From contig OY723243.1 in assembly GCA_963210315.1 (NCBI GenBank), positions 2,046,001 through 2,110,000 on the forward strand: a DNA stretch of 64,000 nucleotides. The letters are read 5' to 3'. Position numbers and translations under genes: made by a program. Below are positions 32,367 through 42,500 of the stretch, in pieces (positions within the stretch are counted from its first letter, which is position 1; the number at the start of each line of letters is the position of its first letter). The notes beneath the pieces are model-generated. The model was not told the origin of the DNA. It was given only the letters and a program-made list of their open reading frames with translations, and did not search any database. Source of the DNA: Rhynchopus euleeides (Eukaryota > Euglenozoa > Diplonemea > Diplonemida > Diplonemidae).

Positions 32367-33059
32367 ATAAAAATTAAAGGGTCTGTGTAGCAGCCTAGCT
32401 CTCGCAGCGCCTGTGATCAGGCATGTAGCTTGGGGGGTCCAGCTGGTCTCAAGACCAGCAGTTGCCTATGTTGCTGGTCTGGGGGCAGGGCCTAATCTAA
32501 GGGGGGTCGGGGGGGGTCAAAGACCCCCCCCGCAGTTTGGGCCCCCCCTGGGGGACCCCCCCCGGGGGGTCACTTTTAGCGGGGGCGGGGGGGGATTTCC
32601 CTGGGGACCAGTAGGAATGGGGTCTCCTGGCTGGGGAGCATGTTCAGCCCGGTGCAGAGCCGCCTTGAGTCTAAGAGCTGTCTGTCAAGTTCGTGCAGCA
32701 AGTCGTTGACACGTGCAAGGAACAGATGCTCACTACCGTGGCCTCCGGCGGCTGGGGGGCTCCGCCCCCCAGACCCCCCCTGTAGCGTGTGCCTGTCTCG
32801 CAAGTCCTTGAGCGTATGCGAGTGGCCATCTCCGCGTAGTCTCGGGCGCGCGAAGCGCGCCCGAGAAATTTGCACCTGGGGTGAAAAAAAATTTGGGCCC
32901 ACAAAAGTGCGAGACCCCCCCCGAGTCCCAAAATCCAGAATCCTAGATTAAACCCTGTCTGGGGGGGGGAAAAAAAAGTATAAATCCGGGAACAGGCGTG
33001 TATCTATTTCACGGAATGAAAATAGGAATTTGGGGGAAAAATATTTTTTGCACTATTTT

Positions 33060-33195
33060 TTTTTGCACCTTTTTCCTTTGGATTTTATTGTGACCCTACT
33101 TGGTATTGGCATAAAATTTTTATGTTCCCGGTCTTGGAGGTGCTCAAACATTCAAAAGAACACATTTTCCGTGGCCAAAAAATTTTTTGCACCCG
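33060..33195 (+). repeat. 140-bp dispersed repeat, copy 1
   Basis: Shares GGATTTTATTGTGACCCTAC, then TATGTTCCCGGTCTTGGA and AAAAGAACACATTTTCC in order with 34442-34577. Confidence 0.8.
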
Positions 33196-34441
33196 GAGGC
33201 AGGGCTGTTCCTAACTGGGGGGCTTGTTCCCCACTTTCAGGATTCTGAACTTTTTTTCTAAGAATTTTTGTAAGGGGGAAAAAAGTTTTTTTCTAAGAAT
33301 TTTGTTAGGGGATTTTTTTTCTAAGGTTGTTTCGCAGAGGAAAAAACGTTTTCTAAGTTTTCCCCAGTCGACAGGGCGCGCACAAGGATGGAAGGGAAGT
33401 CTGTCCCCCGTACCGTTCGCCTTGCTGGCCAACTGGAGAGCCAGACGTTCACTACCGTGGCCTCCGGCGGCTGGGGGGCTCCGCCCCCCAGACCCCCCTG
33501 TGGCATACGTCTCGTACTCAAGTCCTTCGAATCCCATCAGGTCGGGGTCCAACCACTCCAGTCGCCTCTGAGGACGCAGCCAACTCGCACAGAATCTGTA
33601 CGCCCACACGAACAGATGTTCGCTACCGTGGCCTCCGGCGGCTGGGGGGCTCCGCCCCCCAGACCCCCCATGTAGCGTGTGCCCGTCCATCTATCTCACT
33701 TCCCCGGGTACAGTGCAGCGTAGGAGGTCAGCACCACATCCATGAAGCGCTTCTTCGAAGCCTGACTGACATCGGACAGGAGGTCGGGCTTCCCCACCTG
33801 GGAGGTACACTTGCCGCGTTCGCGACATGCGTGACACGCAACACGCTACCTGAAACGTGAGTGTGCCTTGCTAACACGAGCATTTCAACGGTCTGCCGAC
33901 GACCGTTCCCCAAACCAGTAAACCAGCAGTTTTGGAAAATCGGAGAGATCACCCTACTGTGCTGAATATGGTGCGCACCACTGCAAAAATCCCCGGGAGC
34001 TTTTGGGCTTTCAGACCTGAAGGGGCCAGCAGGTGGGTGGCGTCGGGGAGTGGCAGCTTTGTAACTGTCCTCCAGCTGCTGGCATGTCCAGCCCTGCGAG
34101 AGTGCCAAGGTGTATTGAGTCCCTGCGGAGCACAACCCCCGATGAGAACGAGTGCCAGATGATCCTCATTCATTTTCAGCTGTAACGCGCATGAGGGGCA
34201 CTCTCTGCCGCAAGCATCTCTGGGCATCACCCGAGAGCTGTCACATGATGACGCGGAGAGAAATCAGAGAAAAAGTCCCGCCTGACGGGCACGCGCCTGG
34301 AAACTGTGGGGGGGCGAGCAAAAAATCCCTTGTAAAAATTCTTAGAAAAAACCTGGTTCCCCGACCCAAAAAACCCGGAAAAAGGGCTCGTTCCCCGCCC
34401 AGGCCTGCCCGGAGGTGGGGATGGGGGTGGTGGTCACTACT

Positions 34442-34577
34442 TTTTTGCACCATTTTGCTTTGGGTTTTATTGTGACCCTACTTGGCATTGGCAGAATTCT
34501 TTTATGTTCCCGGTCTTGGATGTGCTCAAACAGTCAAAAGAACACATTTTCCGGGTGCAAAAAAATGTTGCACCTGG
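34442..34577 (+). repeat. 140-bp dispersed repeat, copy 2
   Basis: About 90% similar by eye to 33060-33195, same orientation; adjacent to a GC-hairpin copy at 34648. Confidence 0.8.
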
Positions 34578-36654
34578 GGGGTGGAGAGGGGGGTCGGAGG
34601 GCGGTGGTGTGAGAGGCTTGCTCTCGAGCTCAAACCAACAGATGTTCACTACCGTGGCCTCCGGCGGCTGGGGGGCTCCGCCCCCCAGACCCCCCTGTGG
34701 CGTGTCTTTGCGCGACAATTTATCGTCCCCCCATGCGACATGTGCTATCTGTCAGTTGTGTTGTACTTGAGCGTATGCGACTATGGAGCCAGGCCAACAG
34801 ACGTTCGCTACCGTGGCCTCCGGCGGCTGGGGGGCTCCGCCCCCCACACCCCCCTGTGGCATGTGCCTGGTCTTGGAGCCAAGCCCTTGCGCGTACGGGG
34901 CTGCGGCATGTCGGTTCCAGCACCCTCGCGGGAGGCTGGGCCCGAGCACTGATCTCTAAGAGACGAACCACCTTGCGAATGCGATCGGGTTTGCGGGCTT
35001 GCGGCCATGACATCTCGAAAGGGTCGTCGTGGGCCCGTGATCATGTTTCGGGTTCGACTTGGTGGGCATCCGTGGCGATTCGCGGAACCACGTGTATGTG
35101 TGCGAGGAAGCAAAGAGATAACACACCAGGAGCCACGCAGCACCAGGTCGACCTGGATCTGATCGAGCTCAGGGGGAAGGAAGCACAGTCACCAAAGTGA
35201 TATCACCGCCGGCCTCAACCACCAAACTGCAACCGCAGAAGTTCCGCTATTCTCACAAGGGAAGGCGCCCTGGGATGTAGCAGTGATTTGTGTGCAGCGC
35301 CATCAAGTGACACTGACCGCCTTGAACAGAGAGGTAGTGTACAGATGGCGAGCAGTGGGAGGGCGTGCTGTGTCCTTCCACTTCCCCATCTACCTCCATT
35401 CGTTCACCGTTGTTGATAGCGATTTTTTCGCCATTTTTTCGAATCGTATGCATCGGTCAGGCCGAGTGAATCAAAATAGCGCAAAAATCACACCAAAATC
35501 TGTGTCTGAGGCACAGAAATCGTGCAAAAAAGCACCCAAAAAAAGTGCAAAAAAACCAAAATAGGATTTCGAAAATTGGCCAAAATACCCCCAAAATAGA
35601 GCCACACCTGTCCGGGAAACCCCAGAATTTTTTTTTGGTGGGGGGGTTTTCCCTCACACCAGGCCGAAGATGTACCCTGCAGCAGGCCCGAACCACGAGG
35701 ATTTCGGCTCCCGATGACTGCTTCCCGCGCAGGACTGGGTTCCGACCTGATGTCGGAGAGATCCACACCGTGTTCAGCCCGGAAGGAACATATGTTCACT
35801 ACCGTGGCCTCCGGCGGCTGGGGGGCTCCGCCCCCCAGACCCCCCTGTGGCTTGTGCTTGTCAATATGCGACTGTGGGGTTCTTCGCTACCGTCAAGTTT
35901 TCGTCAAAGTTCGGCGATTTCTCATACGCATACACATAGGAAATGCACCAGCACACCGTTTCGGCACCGTAGCGAAGACCCACGGTGGCGCTGTCTACTC
36001 CGTGCCTCCGGACGCGCCCCGGAGAACCCGGTGTCGGTCAGGACGGGATTTTGGGGGAAGCGCTGGAAAATACCCCAGACCAGCAGAACCAGCAAAAATC
36101 TGAAAATCCAATTTCAAGCTACGTGCCTGCCTGTGATTGTCGACACCAAAAAAAAATTAAATGAGGGCACTGCCTCAGGATGGCTGTCTTAAGTTTCGGT
36201 ATTTGTGGAGGACCGCACTCTTCTTCACTGCTGTTCGTCAGCTGACATGATTGAGGGTGTGATATGGGGTGGGGGGTGTGATGCACAGCTTTTTGGAGGT
36301 GTGAAACCCAACAGCATGCCAAGGCGTCCTCTTTCAAAGTCCTGCCAAGGACGGACAAGCAAGACGCCACCGTTGCTCAACCCGGGTATTTCGAGAGAAC
36401 ACCTCCTGAAATACCGGAAAAATAGTTGCCTCTTTCCTCAGGGGGGTTGGGGTGGTGTGATCAGGTGAAGGGCGCTTTGTGCGCTGACTGCTGAGTGTTC
36501 GACACAGATATCACATGTCTGTCTGTCTACCGGGTCGTGCCCGGTTACCCAGGGACCCGCCCTGCAAGCTGAACCACCATGATTCAACATGTTTTGTAAG
36601 TCTTCGATTGGCGCACACACGGTGGGATCTTGCCCCACCAAGCAAAAAAAAATG

Positions 36655-37790
36655 GGATCTTGTAAATTTTACATGTATAACTACAAGTATATACATGTAT
36701 TATACATCAGTCCTATTCGTGGTCATTTACCCCCCCCCCCTTTGGGTCGCCTGACCGGAAATTTTGGGAAAAGGGGGGTAATATAAGGGGGGGGGTAAAT
36801 TACGGGTCAAGGGGGGGGGGTAAATTACCATGTTCTGGGGTGGCCGGTTTTTTTGGTAGGCCACAGGGGGGTGAGAGGGCGCCCAGGGCCTGTGGGTGAC
36901 CTACCCTGACCTCACCCAGGCCCTCGGGCACTTCGTTCGGTATGATTGGTCCTGTCACATGCGTGCGGTGGGGTGTGTGGTGCCTACCTCACGGCCAATT
37001 ACCCTCCCCTGGCGGCAAAGAGGGGGTAAATTACCCCCCTTCTGACTGGGTAGTGGGGGTAACTGGGGGGTAATTTACACCCCCTTCCAGGCAAAGGGGG
37101 GTATATGTGCCACCCCTTTGCCCGGGGAGGGGGTAAATTACCCCCCTGGCCCTCCCCAGTCAAGGGGGGGTAAATTGCCCCCGCCCGTACTGGGGGGTAA
37201 TTTACCCCCTTCTCCGGTGGTGGGTAGGGGGGTAAATTACCCCCCTCTCCAGTACAAGGGGGCAAATTTACCCTCCCTACGGGTAAAGGGGTGGCAACTA
37301 CCCCTTTGGCCTGGGAGGGGGTACATTACCCCCCCAGTAAGAGCGGGAACAAATTACCCCCCTTTGCTGGGGAGGGCCAGTGGGGTAATTTACCCCCCTT
37401 AGCCTGGTGGGGGGTCAATTTACCCCCTCTTACCAGGTCGGGGGGGTAATTTACCCCCCTACCAGGCAAAGGGGGTGGTAAATTACCCCCCCACCACCCA
37501 GTGGAGGGGGTAAATTTACCCCCCGACCAGCCAAAAAATGGGTATTTTCCGCCCACCCCCCCAGCCAAAGGGGGGGGGTAAATTACCAAGTTTCTGAGGC
37601 CTGGACCCAAAATTTCCGAAAAAGGGGGTAATATAAGGGGGGGGGGTAAATTTTGGGGGGGGGTAAATTACCACGAATAGGACTGATGTATAATACTTGC
37701 ATGTCAACTATTATACATGTATAATACATGTATATGCCTGAAATATACATGTAAAATACATGTATATCAAGTAAAAACCCCACTCTCGTC
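36655..37790. repeat. Fold-back repeat: TACATGTA-rich ends around a G-run/TAAATTA array
   Basis: Inverted ends: TATTATACATCAGTCCTATT (about 36697-36716) matches the minus strand of about 37677-37696. Outside lie TACATGTA-rich arrays (36670-36700; 37690-37786). Inside, about 36990-37680, are ~25 copies of short palindromic blocks such as GGGGGTAAATTACCCCCC with variable spacers of about 20 bp. Both strands therefore carry many G-runs. No ORF. Confidence 0.8.
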
Positions 37791-37824
37791 ACCAGGGGAA
37801 CACAACTGACACATCACACACACA

Positions 37825-39576
37825 ATGTCCCACGCTGCCTCTGTCCCCCTGCACCCCTCCTCGACGGGGTTCCCTGGGGAGGCGTCGGCTAAGCCGGCGC
37901 CGAGCGAAGCTGCAGGGAAGAGGCACAAGTGGGTGCTGAGGGAAAAGGAGTGGAGTGCCGACGTCAGGCACTCAACCGACGAGCTGGCCGCCAAGGGCGG
38001 CGTAATGCTGTGCGCCAAAGGCGACGCACAGCGCCTGATCGCGAGGTGCAGGGAGCACCCGCCGCCGGGACCGGCGGCAATCCTGACCGTCGAGGCGACG
38101 GAGGGGGGGAAGGGGCGCAGCCGCGTCCTCTCCCTCCTGGTCGAGCGCGACGGCGAGACCCGGGGGCTGCGGCGGCACCTGCTGCAGCTCCACAGTGACC
38201 CCGTACACTACGGGGCCAGCAGCAGCCCGGGCCTGAAAGCCCCCAAGGGCAGCCGGGAGTGGGTGGTGATGGAAGCACCGCCAGCCACCCCCCTCACACA
38301 CACACACATCCGCACCTGGCTGCGGGCCCACGGCGCGGAGCCGGACGCGGTCATCGCGATGACCGGCACCACCTGGGCCCGCCGCTTCAAGGTGGGTGTG
38401 GACAGTCGACAGGTCAAGGACCTGCTGCGTGCGAGCGGCGAGAGCGACATCTTCTGCCGCCCCCACTTCCACACCACCACACACCCCGACACAGTCGTGC
38501 GCCTGCCGCCCGACACCACCATCCAGCAGGCACAGGAGAAGGCGAGCCGGCTGAGCGGAAGGGTCGTCCTTGTCAAGGGCGGCCTCGGCATCGCAGTGCC
38601 GAACACCGCCGGGCACCACGCCACGGCAGCAGTCGTCGGCGACGAAGCTGCAACCCCCCTGCAGGGGAAATATGTGCTGGAGGGGCTGCCCCCGGAGTAC
38701 ACCGCCCGCTGCACCCGGGACCTGCTGGAGGAGATGGGCTGGCAGGCGCGCATCCTGGCGTCAACCAGGGTGCCGAACGGGCGGGCAGTCCTGCTGCGCG
38801 CCCCCACCACCCCCCAGAAACTCGGCGCGTACTGCGTCGACAACAACACCTACCTGGTGTTGCGGCGGTACCGCGAACCCGAGGACTTGGGGCTCTTCCC
38901 CCGCCGGCGGAGGCCAAAGCGCACCAAGCCCCCACCGGAGCCGACCCCACCACCCGCAGCACCGGAGCAGCCGAAGGGAGGAGTGCCGGGGAGTGAGCTG
39001 GCGAGTAAGAAGACAAAGAAGAAGACGAAGAAGAAGGGGGCCACGACCGACGCTGAGATGAAGGACAGCGGCCCCCCCCACGCCACCACCACTACCACCG
39101 ACCCCGCCGCCGCCGCCGCAGCAGCAGCCGCCGCCGCCGCCGCCGCCACCAACCTCGCCAGGGTGCAAGCCCTCCTCGAGCAGGCGGAACAGCGTGCTGC
39201 CGAGGCAGAGCGGCGGGCAGCCGCTGCAGAGGAGCGGGCCGCGAACCAGGAGAGACAGTTCGCGGCCGCCCTGCAGGCAATGCAGGCCCGCCTGCAGCAC
39301 CTGGAGGCGGCAGCACATCCGCAGTCAAAACCGAAGAAGACCACCAAGCCGGGCACCAGCTCCCCCTCCCGAAAGACCGAGCCGGCCGCCACCACCCCAA
39401 ACCGGGGGACCAAGGGCTCACCCCCGAAGTCCGCCTCCCCGGCCAGAACCCACACGGGGCTAACCCCCAAGAAGAAGAGCCGGGCACTCTCTCCGTCCCG
39501 GACCGCAACCCTGCGCACAAAGCACCCGAAGGAGCGGTTGCACAAACGTCAGTGCGAAGAGGTCCTCTTCAACTGA
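37825..39576 (+). CDS. LINE ORF1 protein, RNA-binding-like
   Basis: 583 residues from an ATG to UGA. The N-terminal half (about residues 30-200) and a second block (about 275-355, around KYVLEGLPPEYTARCTRDLL) look like compact alpha/beta domains that could be RRM-like; this is a guess from pattern, with no diagnostic RNP motif seen. Then come a basic KRTKPP stretch, a poly-Lys/Thr tract (KKTKKKTKKKG), a 15-residue alanine run, a heptad-rich coiled coil (about 450-505, AEQRAAEAERRAAAAEERAA) and a Ser/Pro/Lys-rich basic tail. No CCHC knuckle. It probably binds the element RNA and oligomerises through the coiled coil. Its UGA stop is followed by CGG and by the in-frame ORF2. Confidence 0.8.
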   Translation: MSHAASVPLHPSSTGFPGEASAKPAPSEAAGKRHKWVLREKEWSADVRHSTDELAAKGGVMLCAKGDAQRLIARCREHPPPGPAAILTVEATEGGKGRSRVLSLLVERDGETRGLRRHLLQLHSDPVHYGASSSPGLKAPKGSREWVVMEAPPATPLTHTHIRTWLRAHGAEPDAVIAMTGTTWARRFKVGVDSRQVKDLLRASGESDIFCRPHFHTTTHPDTVVRLPPDTTIQQAQEKASRLSGRVVLVKGGLGIAVPNTAGHHATAAVVGDEAATPLQGKYVLEGLPPEYTARCTRDLLEEMGWQARILASTRVPNGRAVLLRAPTTPQKLGAYCVDNNTYLVLRRYREPEDLGLFPRRRRPKRTKPPPEPTPPPAAPEQPKGGVPGSELASKKTKKKTKKKGATTDAEMKDSGPPHATTTTTDPAAAAAAAAAAAAAATNLARVQALLEQAEQRAAEAERRAAAAEERAANQERQFAAALQAMQARLQHLEAAAHPQSKPKKTTKPGTSSPSRKTEPAATTPNRGTKGSPPKSASPARTHTGLTPKKKSRALSPSRTATLRTKHPKERLHKRQCEEVLFN

Positions 39577-39579
39577 CGG
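39574..39579 (+). promoter_or_regulatory. UGA-CGG read-through candidate between ORF1 and ORF2
   Basis: UGA followed by CGG is a known 'type II' read-through context (seen in tobraviruses and relatives). A short stem AGGCC/GGCCT (about 39582-39601) follows. ORF2 has no upstream ATG of its own, so read-through is the simplest way to make it. Confidence 0.55.
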
Positions 39580-42500
39580 GGAGGCCCGCCATCTCCAGGC
39601 CTGCAGCGCCACATCTACGAGACCGGGCGTGACCTCCTCCTCAGGGCGGGTGACATCGAGCAGAACCCTGGCCCGGCGCAGCACCTCAAGTGCCTGACCT
39701 GGAACTGCAACGGACTCACCGAGGCAAAAAGGGCGGAGCTCCAGCACCACCTCGCAACCCAGCGGTATGACGTAGTGCATCTGCAGGAACTCCGAGCAGC
39801 ACAGGGGGGGGACCCCAAGTTCCCGGGCTACTCCGTCTTTCTCCGACGCCGCACCCAGAAGCGCTGTAAGGGGACGCTCACCTCCGGAGGCGGGATCGCA
39901 ACCCTAGTGCGGGAGGACCTACACGCGACTCTTATTGCCACCGCACCAAACGCCAGTGTGACCGAGACCCTCACGGTGCGCGTCACGGGGCCAGAAAGCG
40001 CTATCACCTTCACCAATGTATACCGCCCCTCGGGAGTCGGCACTAGCAACGACCCACGCCGCGACGACTTCTCTACATCCCTGCTACCACACACGCCGGA
40101 GTCCATCATCGCCGGCGACTTCAACATCCACAACCGTGCCTGGGATAAACATGCGCGCTGCGACGACAAGGGAACAGACCTGTACCACTGGTCCCTCCTC
40201 AACGGCATGTCGCTGTGCAACGACCCTGACCACCCCACACGCATGCGCCGCGACTCCAAGTCCTCGCCGGACATTGTCTTCGCCCACTACGAGCTGGGGG
40301 AGGTCACCTGGAATACCCTAGACCAGTGGCAGTCCGATCACTTCGCCATACAATACACCGTCCCCTTTGCACGAACGCCAGCTGCAGCCACACACCCGGC
40401 AGCTAAAGCCCGCCAACTATGGAACTGGGCAGCGGCAGACTGGCCCGCATTCACTGAGGAGCTGGAACGGCTGTCACGCAAAGTGACGAAGTGGAATGAC
40501 CCGAAGGAATCCTTCCACAAGTGGCTGGGACTGGTACGCACGGTCGCAGCCAAACACATCCCGACGAAGCGAAGCTCTCGCCCCCGCAAGCGGTGGTTCA
40601 CAAGCAAGGTGAAACGTGCGATACGGGCGCGGAACGAGGAATCGCGCAGACACGCCCAGACCGCACACCTGTCCCAGGACGACTACGACAAGCTGGACAA
40701 GCTGACCACCGACGCCACCAACGCCGTCCTCGAAGCAAAGCGCACAACCTGGGAAACCAGGTGCCAGGCCGCGAGCACCAGCAGCGACCTCGGCGCCACC
40801 TTCCGGCTTGTGCGAGAACTCGACGGCCGCAAAATCCAACAGGCTGCCTTCCCACTTGTCGACGGAGGGGTCCCGGTGACCGACCCCAAAGCTAAGGCGG
40901 ACCTCCTCTGCAGCCACTACGCCAAGATCAGCGAAGGAAGCGACCAACAGCCACAAGCAGCACACACCCCGCAGCATGCGAATGACCAGACACCCCCCGA
41001 GCTCTCAGCTGCCGAAGACGACTTCTCCAAAGAGGAGCTGAACGCGGCTCTATCCGAACTGCAGGAGCGGAAATCCCCAGGGCCTGACGACCTCAACAAC
41101 GAGCTGCTGATGCATCTGGGCCCCCAGGCACGGCAGGGACTCCTGCATGTGCTCAACCTGTCGTGGAACAGCGGCATCCTCCCCGACGCGTGGACACGAG
41201 CAGTCATCATCCCGATCCTGAAACCGGGGAAGCCAGCAACGGCAGCGTCCTCGTACCGACCAATCGCGCTCACCAGCACAGCGTGCAAGGTGCTAGAAAA
41301 AATGGTGAAGAGGCGCATGGAGCAGCTCATGCTCGACGACGCCTACCCACAGGTGGAGGGGCACTGCGCGAACCAGGCAGGGTTCCAGCGGCTGAGATCG
41401 ACAACCGACCAACTAGCCTACATCACCCAAACAGCGACGGACGCCCTCTCCTCCGGAAAGGCAGCTGTCACCCTGTACTTCGACCTCGAGAAAGCCTTCG
41501 ACAAGGTCAGCAAGCACGCAGTCATCAACAGTGTCAGACGGAAGGGCTTCCCCCCGAAATTCACCAGATGGCTACACAACTACCTCAGCAACCGCCGAGC
41601 CGCCGCACAGGTGCACGGGGTAAGAAGCGACTACTACGACTTCAACAACGGGGTCCCGCAGGGAACAGTGCTCTCGCCCCTGCTCTTCAACTGCGTGATG
41701 GACGATGTATCTCGAGCCATCACCGCCTCCCCTAACATCCACCCAGCGGTGTTCGCAGATGACATCGCAGTACTCGTCGTCGGGGACAACTACACTGAAG
41801 CCCTAAGCACCGCACAGGGCGTCATATCCACACTCGCCGCCGAAATCCCACTCCACGGGCTGCAGCTCTCCCCCAGTAAATGCTGCTACACGCTGATGGG
41901 AACGACGCCCGCAGCGTTGGGCGAGCACAGACGCATGGAGCTCCCAGACGGCACCCCCCTCCAGCACGAATCGACAGCGAAGTACCTCGGGGTCTACATC
42001 GATGCCTGCCACACGATGACAGACCACGTCGACCACGTCGTGACCACCTGCATGCGACGCCTGAGCATTCTGCGTATGTTGGCAGGCACTGACTGGGGCT
42101 CAAGTGGAGACACGCTGCGCCAGGCCTACCTGACATATGTCTACCCCATCCTGATGTACGCCGCCAGCGTCTACACCCCTGGCCTGTCCACGAAGAACCT
42201 CAAACGCCTGCGAGATGTCCACCGCATGGCAGCCCTGATCATCACGGGCTGTATGAAGAACACCAGCACGGCAAAGCTCCTCTGGGAATCACACCTGCGA
42301 GACCTCGACCTCGACTTCAAGGTCGCGGTGTGCACAGACCACGAACGCTTCCGCCGCGTGCCCCACTCCCCAGGATACCGGGCGCAACTAAACACCGGGA
42401 ACACGGGAGGCAGCTGGCTACATCAGGCACGGAGTCTGGTGAAATCCTCGAAGGTCGACGGGCGCACCCCCCTGCTGGCCCCCCTGCATGCAGCACACCC

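Larger units (their letters stand above)
27573..32370 (-). mobile_element. YR retroelement of VIPER/TATE-like order, largely whole fossil
   Basis: On the minus strand the parts run gag-like (about 32164-30930), tyrosine recombinase (31062-30052), RT with RNase H (about 30000-28289). The ends carry near-identical repeats (32249-32366 and 27607-27724, about 118 bp); the 3' side has an additional adjoining partial copy (27725-27791), as expected for the split direct repeats of VIPER/Ngaro-type elements. The element looks largely whole, with perhaps one break. Near-identity of its end repeats suggests a recent insertion. Confidence 0.82.
32731..35852 (+). repeat. Cluster of six GC-hairpin dispersed repeats
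   Basis: Copies at about 32731-32786, 33450-33505, 33622-33675, 34648-34702, 34806-34860 and 35798-35852, all in the same orientation. Core: ACTACCGTGGCCTCCGG, then a hairpin of GGGGGGC/GCCCCCC around TCC, then AGACCCCCCTGTGGC. Most are preceded by AACAGATGTTC. A seventh copy lies in kinase intron 1. Flanks vary, so the mobile unit is the short hairpin block with occasional longer co-copied flanks. Confidence 0.88.
32380..36600. other. Repeat-rich gene-free stretch
   Basis: No gene recognised. It is dominated by six copies of the GC-hairpin repeat, two copies of a 140-bp repeat (33060-33195, 34442-34577) and inverted TTCTAAGAATTTT blocks (33260-33355 against 34325-34360). Confidence 0.55.
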
